A stretch of DNA of 64,000 nucleotides, from assembly GCF_010727605.1 (NCBI RefSeq), contig NZ_AP022568.1, positions 5,394,001-5,458,000 on the forward strand, written 5' to 3'. Position 1 is the first letter of the stretch. Every line of letters begins with the position of its first letter. This DNA comes from Mycobacterium simiae (GTDB taxonomy: Bacteria; Actinomycetota; Actinomycetes; Mycobacteriales; Mycobacteriaceae). The position numbers were made by a program, and so were the translations under genes. Positions 59,772-64,000 of the stretch are shown here, one piece after another. Below the pieces are notes generated by a model. It was not told the origin of the DNA and ran no database searches. It saw nothing but the letters and a program-made list of their open reading frames with translations.

Positions 59772-61007
59772 ATGGTCGTGAAACGACGTGTCCCCCGGGT
59801 GCGTGAGCTCGCGCCGCTGATGCAATTCAAGCGGCCGCAATGGGATGCGACCCAGCGCCGGGTGGACGCCGCGTTCACGATCGAGGACTTGCGACGCATC
59901 GCCAAACGCCGGACCCCGAAGGCGGCATTCGACTACACCGACGGTGGCGCCGAGGACGAGCTGTCGATGGTGCGTGCCCGGCAGGCGTTCCGCGACGTCG
60001 AGTTCCACCCGACGATCCTGCGCGACGTCAGCAACGTAACCGCCGGCTGGGATGTGCTGGGTGCGCCGGCCGCGTTGCCGTTCGGCATCGCGCCGACCGG
60101 ATTCACCCGGTTGATGCAGACCGAAGGCGAGATCGCGGGCGCTTCGGCGGCCGCCAAGGCCGGCATTCCGTTCTCGCTGTCGACACTGGGCACCTGCGCG
60201 ATCGAAGACCTGGTCGCGGCGGTGCCTACCGGCCGCAAGTGGTTTCAGCTGTACATGTGGAAAGACCGCGAGCGGTCCATGGCGCTGGTCAAGCGCGCAG
60301 CCGCGGCCGGTTTCGACACCTTGCTGGTCACCGTCGACGTTCCGGTTGCGGGCGCACGCTTCCGCGACAACCGCAACGGGATGACCATCCCCCCGACCCT
60401 GACACTGCGCACGGTGCTCGACGCGGTACCGCACCCGAAATGGTGGTTCGACCTGCTCACCACCGAGCCGCTGGCATTCGCGTCGCTGGATCGCTGGCCC
60501 GGGACCGTCGCCGAGTACCTGAGCACAATGTTCGACCCCAGCCTCACCTTTGACGACCTGGTCTGGATCAAGGAGCAGTGGCCCGGCAAGCTCGTGGTCA
60601 AGGGGATCCAGACGCTGGAGGACGCACGCGCGGTGGTCGATCGGGGTGTCGACGGCCTGGTGTTGTCCAATCACGGTGGCCGGCAGCTGGACCGCGCGCC
60701 GGTGCCGTTCCATCTGTTGCCTGTGGTGGCGCGCGAGCTCGGCAAAGACACCGAAATCCTGGTGGACACCGGAATCATGTCGGGCGCCGACATCGTGGCG
60801 GCGATCGCGCTCGGGGCGAGGTTCACCCTGGTCGGACGGGCCTACCTGTACGGCCTGATGGCCGGCGGCGAGGCAGGCGTCAATCGCGCGATCCAAATCC
60901 TGGAAGCCGGGGTGCGGCGCACCATGCAGCTGTTGGGGGTGACCTGCCTAGAGGAGCTGTCCCCGACGCACGTCACGCAGTTGCGGCGGCTGGCGCCGAT
61001 CGAGTAG
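59772..61007 (+). CDS. lldD2: L-lactate dehydrogenase (FMN, quinone)
   Basis: FMN-dependent L-lactate dehydrogenase LldD2 (Rv1872c, 414 residues; here 411 from this ATG, or 414 from a GTG three codons earlier). It oxidises L-lactate to pyruvate and feeds electrons to quinone. The flavin and substrate motifs are [32 protein letters not shown] and the catalytic His/Arg segment [14 protein letters not shown]. tuberculosis LldD2 begins with RRVPRV at the same place, which favours the ATG used. Confidence 0.9.
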   Translation: MVVKRRVPRVRELAPLMQFKRPQWDATQRRVDAAFTIEDLRRIAKRRTPKAAFDYTDGGAEDELSMVRARQAFRDVEFHPTILRDVSNVTAGWDVLGAPAALPFGIAPTGFTRLMQTEGEIAGASAAAKAGIPFSLSTLGTCAIEDLVAAVPTGRKWFQLYMWKDRERSMALVKRAAAAGFDTLLVTVDVPVAGARFRDNRNGMTIPPTLTLRTVLDAVPHPKWWFDLLTTEPLAFASLDRWPGTVAEYLSTMFDPSLTFDDLVWIKEQWPGKLVVKGIQTLEDARAVVDRGVDGLVLSNHGGRQLDRAPVPFHLLPVVARELGKDTEILVDTGIMSGADIVAAIALGARFTLVGRAYLYGLMAGGEAGVNRAIQILEAGVRRTMQLLGVTCLEELSPTHVTQLRRLAPIE

Positions 61008-61058
61008 GGCATCCCGACTCTGGTTGCGTGCCCTGTTGAAACCTGCCAGGGTGGTTAC

Positions 61059-61619
61059 GTGAAATTCGGGTTCGTCTCCGGACGACCGTGTCTCGACTTC
61101 GCCGGCACCGTGAAGCACCGCAACAGCACCTGGGCGGAGCGACTGACCGCGCCCGCCGTGCTGTCCGAATGGGCCGTGCAGGCGGGTTTGGTCGACGCTG
61201 GTGTGGAGGCCAACGCCGAAGACCTCCGCTCGGCGATCGAAGTGCGCGAAGCCATCTACCGGACCGCGGTCGCGCGGCTAGACGGTGCCCAGCCGCGACC
61301 CGCCGACGTCGGCCTGCTCAACGACCAGGCATCGCGACCCCGGCTGACGCCACGATTGCTGCCGACCGGCGCCATCGTGCGCGAGGGCACCGCCGCGCAG
61401 CTGATCGCCACCCTGGCCGCCGATCTGCTCGACCTGCTTGCCGGGCCGGACATCGCCAATGTCAAGCGCTGCGCGCACCCCGACTGCACGCTGCTCTACG
61501 TCGATTCCTCGCGGGCGAAAAACCGGCACTGGTGCGGCATGGCCGCGTGCGGCAACAAGGCCAAGGTTCAGGCCTTCCGGGCCCGCCAGCGCGCCTCGGC
61601 GCACCGATCCGCCAGTTGA
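61059..61619 (+). CDS. CGNR zinc-finger (ABATE) transcriptional regulator-like protein
   Basis: A 186-residue protein with an N-terminal ABATE domain (PCLDFAGTVKHRN; LSEWAVQAGLVD) and a C-terminal CGNR zinc finger: RCAHPDCTLLYVDSSRAKNR, then HWCGMAACGNKAKVQAFRAR. All four zinc cysteines are present. These proteins are thought to bind DNA and are often stress regulators. The GTG start is used. It lies 87 bases before lon on the same strand and could regulate it, but this is only positional. Confidence 0.85.
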   Translation: MKFGFVSGRPCLDFAGTVKHRNSTWAERLTAPAVLSEWAVQAGLVDAGVEANAEDLRSAIEVREAIYRTAVARLDGAQPRPADVGLLNDQASRPRLTPRLLPTGAIVREGTAAQLIATLAADLLDLLAGPDIANVKRCAHPDCTLLYVDSSRAKNRHWCGMAACGNKAKVQAFRARQRASAHRSAS

Positions 61620-61706
61620 CCCAGCTCACGGGCGGGCTGACGCCACTCGGGAACAAATGCAACCCGCCGAAGGTTGAGCGCATCAGACTAAATCTTTGGA
61701 GGATTG

Positions 61707-64000
61707 ATGCCTGAGCCTAAATCAGTGCCGGTGCTGTTCGTCGCGGACACGATCGTGTTGCCCGGGATGGTAGTGCCGATCGAGCTCGACGATGCCGCGC
61801 GAGCGGCAATCGACGCGGCCCGGGCCAGCGAGTCGGGTGAACTGCTGATCGCCCCCCGGCTGGAGGACCGCTACCCCTCGCACGGCGTAATCGCCAAGAT
61901 CCTGCAGGTCGGACGCATCGCCGGAAGCGGCGGGTCTGCCGCCGTCGTCCGGGGCGAGCGCCGCGCACAAATCGGCGCCGGCGCCAGCGGGCCCGGCCCC
62001 GCCCTGTGGGTCGAGGTCACCGAGGTCGGCGGGCCCGAGACCACCGACGAGATCAAGGCGCTCGCGGCCGAGTACAAGAAGCTGTTGCTGGCCATGCTGC
62101 AGCGCCGCGAGGCCTGGCAGATCATCGACTATGTCAACAGCCTGACCGACCCGTCGGCGCTGGCCGACACGTCCGGGTATGCGTCGTACCTGACCGGCGT
62201 GCAAAAGCGTCAGCTGTTGGAGACGGTCGACGTCGCCGAGCGGCTGCGGGTGCTGATCGAGTGGACCGGCGACCACCTGGCCGAGGTCGAGGTCAACGAC
62301 AAGATCGCCGAAGACGTGCGCGAGGGCATGGAGAAGACGCAGAAGGAATTCTTGCTGCGCCAGCAGCTCGCCGCCATCCGCAAGGAACTCGGCGAGGGCG
62401 AGCCCGACGGTTCGGACGACTATCGTGCCCGGATCGACGCGGCCGACCTGCCCGAGAAGGTGCGCGAGGCCGCGCTGCGCGAGGTCGGCAAACTGGAACG
62501 GTCCAGCGACCAAAGCCCCGAGAGCGGGTGGATCCGCACCTGGCTGGACACGGTGCTGGAGTTGCCCTGGAACGTGCGGACCGAGGATTCGACAGACCTG
62601 ACGGCGGCCCGGGCAATCCTGGACGCCGATCACCACGGGCTGGATGACGTCAAGGACCGCATCGTCGAATATCTGGCGGTTCGTGCCCGTCGCGCCCAGC
62701 GTGGTCTGCAGATCGTCGGCGGCCGCGGCTCCGGCGCGGTGATGGTGCTGGCCGGCCCTCCCGGTGTCGGTAAGACGTCGTTGGGCGAGAGCGTGGCCCG
62801 GGCGCTCGGTCGCAAATTCGTGCGCGTCGCGCTGGGCGGCGTGCGCGACGAGGCCGAGATACGCGGTCACCGGCGCACCTACGTCGGGGCGCTGCCGGGC
62901 CGGATCGTGCGCGCGATCGGTGAGGCGGCATCGATGAATCCCGTTGTGCTGCTTGACGAAATCGACAAGGTCGGTTCCGACTATCGTGGCGACCCGAGCG
63001 CGGCGCTGCTCGAGGTGCTCGACCCGGCGCAGAACCACACCTTCCGTGATCACTACCTGGATCTGGATTTGGACCTGTCCGACATCGTGTTCTTGGCCAC
63101 CGCCAACGTGATCGAGAACATTCCGTCGGCGCTGCTGGACCGCATGGAGCTGGTGCAGATCGACGGTTATACCGAAGACGACAAGGTCGCCATCGCACGC
63201 GACTACCTGCTGCCCCGGCAGCGGGAGCGGGCCGCGCTGACCGCCGACGAGGTCACCGTCACCGACGAGGCGTTGCGCAAGATCGCCGCGGATTACACCC
63301 GCGAGCCTGGGGTGCGGCAGTTCGAGCGGCTGCTGGCCAAGGCCTTGCGCAAGGTGACTACCAGGCTCGCGGAGAACAGTGAGCCGCTGGTCGTCGACGA
63401 GCCAGATCTTGTCAATTACCTTGGCAGGCCCCGGTTTACACCCGAGTCCGCCGAACGTACCGCGGTGCCGGGGGTCGCGACTGGGCTGGCCGTCACGGGC
63501 CTGGGCGGCGATGTGCTCTACATCGAGGCCGGGGCCACCGACGGCGAAACCGGGTTGCAGCTGACCGGTCAGCTCGGGGACGTGATGAAAGAGTCGGCGC
63601 AGATTGCGCTGTCCTACGTCCGCTCCCACGCTGCCGAGTTGGGGGTTGACCCCACGGTGCTGGACCGGCGCATCCACGTGCACGTGCCGGCGGGCGCGGT
63701 GCCAAAGGATGGGCCGTCCGCCGGCGTCACGATGGTGACCGCCCTGGTGTCGATGGCGACCGGACGTCAGGTCCGTTCCGATGTCGGCATGACCGGGGAG
63801 GTCACGCTCAACGGCCGGGTGCTGCCGATCGGCGGGGTCAAGCAGAAGCTGCTCGCCGCCCAACGTGCCGGATTGTCAACGGTTTTCATACCCGCACGCA
63901 ACGAACCGGATCTGGATGACGTTCCTGCCGAAGTGCTGGCGACGCTGACCGTCAAACCGATGACCGACGTCGCGGAGATCGTCGCGCAGGCCCTGGAACC
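61707..64000 (+). CDS. lon: ATP-dependent protease Lon (3' end beyond window)
   Basis: Lon protease, 764 codons visible and open at the right edge (about 780 expected). The LON substrate domain (about 1-195) begins [23 protein letters not shown] Walker A is GPPGVGKT with Lys356, and Walker B is VVLLDEIDK. The Ser-Lys protease dyad is Ser671 (KDGPSAGV) and Lys712 ([10 protein letters not shown]). Lon degrades misfolded and regulatory proteins. GGAGGA stands 3-8 bases before the ATG. M. tuberculosis lacks lon, so this supports a non-tuberculous species. Confidence 0.95.
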   Translation, partial: MPEPKSVPVLFVADTIVLPGMVVPIELDDAARAAIDAARASESGELLIAPRLEDRYPSHGVIAKILQVGRIAGSGGSAAVVRGERRAQIGAGASGPGPALWVEVTEVGGPETTDEIKALAAEYKKLLLAMLQRREAWQIIDYVNSLTDPSALADTSGYASYLTGVQKRQLLETVDVAERLRVLIEWTGDHLAEVEVNDKIAEDVREGMEKTQKEFLLRQQLAAIRKELGEGEPDGSDDYRARIDAADLPEKVREAALREVGKLERSSDQSPESGWIRTWLDTVLELPWNVRTEDSTDLTAARAILDADHHGLDDVKDRIVEYLAVRARRAQRGLQIVGGRGSGAVMVLAGPPGVGKTSLGESVARALGRKFVRVALGGVRDEAEIRGHRRTYVGALPGRIVRAIGEAASMNPVVLLDEIDKVGSDYRGDPSAALLEVLDPAQNHTFRDHYLDLDLDLSDIVFLATANVIENIPSALLDRMELVQIDGYTEDDKVAIARDYLLPRQRERAALTADEVTVTDEALRKIAADYTREPGVRQFERLLAKALRKVTTRLAENSEPLVVDEPDLVNYLGRPRFTPESAERTAVPGVATGLAVTGLGGDVLYIEAGATDGETGLQLTGQLGDVMKESAQIALSYVRSHAAELGVDPTVLDRRIHVHVPAGAVPKDGPSAGVTMVTALVSMATGRQVRSDVGMTGEVTLNGRVLPIGGVKQKLLAAQRAGLSTVFIPARNEPDLDDVPAEVLATLTVKPMTDVAEIVAQALE

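Noticed and set aside
59754..60896. N-terminal extension of the Rv1873-like frame, antisense to lldD2
   Set aside because: The extra residues are Arg/His/Gln-rich and match nothing, and the DUF1810 domain starts at the internal ATG used.
61722..63863. A 713-codon open frame on the minus strand opposite lon
   Set aside because: It is the antisense shadow of lon, created by strong third-position GC. It has a His/Gln/Arg-rich composition and no family motifs, while the plus frame has complete Lon domains and a ribosome site.

Overview
The window is high-GC actinobacterial DNA and almost certainly comes from a slow-growing non-tuberculous Mycobacterium. The evidence is a chain of genes recognisable as counterparts of M. 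tuberculosis Rv1912c (fadB5) down to Rv1872c (lldD2), in the same relative order and orientation but running in the opposite direction here. Members include aao, nanT, cinA, dtd, Ag85B (fbpB), a secreted chorismate mutase, rpfC, lppE, cyp140, glnA3, an Rv1877-type exporter, bfrA/bfd and lldD2. An intact oxyR, a Lon protease, and an oxyR-ahpC-ahpD-amylase block placed close to bfrA argue against the tuberculosis complex. From memory, that block resembles the M. avium group. Orthology is judged by recognition and gene order only; no search was run.

Layout. (1) 1-2.4 kb: a broken arsR, fadB5, an SRPBCC protein and a secreted PEBP protein. (2) 2.4-11.1 kb: an accessory block standing where M. tuberculosis has furA-katG. 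It holds an FAD oxidoreductase divergent from a TetR gene with a twin palindromic operator, a DUF962-TetR pair divergent from a hydrolase with its own operator, a LysR/tautomerase/nitronate monooxygenase unit, a nitroreductase-SRPBCC pair and a decarboxylase remnant. (3) 11.1-31 kb: the conserved Rv1906c-Rv1890c backbone, interrupted by an amidohydrolase, a HAD phosphatase, a flavin monooxygenase, a 13E12-type HNH element, a second CYP125-type P450 and a methyltransferase. A perfect KstR-type box precedes the Rv1894c-like gene and a near-perfect one precedes the CYP125-type gene, linking both to sterol control. (4) 31-39.6 kb: the cell-envelope cluster of Ag85B, secreted chorismate mutase, RpfC, SDR, LppE and CYP140. 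(5) 39.6-42.1 kb: a gene-poor island with four paralogous lipoprotein micro-genes of 33-41 codons, described below. (6) 42.1-47.7 kb: a membrane adenylate cyclase, an acyltransferase-SRPBCC pair, arsR with a truncated cadI, and a multicopper oxidase. (7) 47.7-64 kb: Rv1879, glnA3, the exporter, iron storage under a double IdeR box, the peroxide-defence block, lldD2 and lon, which is cut by the window end.

The most novel feature is at 39.7-41.9 kb. Four tiny genes encode a lipoprotein signal peptide with an invariant GC lipobox and then only 10-18 mature residues. Copies 1 and 2 share a conserved leader of about 150 nt that starts just after matching -10 hexamers and ends in a hairpin with different but complementary arms. 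Copies 3 and 4, on opposite strands, share a different leader motif. Strong hairpins follow copies 2 and 3, and a T-tailed one sits between copies 3 and 4. None is long enough to be called by default gene finders.

Genes that probably work together: bfrA and bfd in iron storage and release; oxyR, ahpC and ahpD in peroxide detoxification; Ag85B, RpfC and LppE at the envelope; the two KstR-box genes in sterol metabolism; arsR, the cadI remnant and the multicopper oxidase as the remains of a metal-stress locus.
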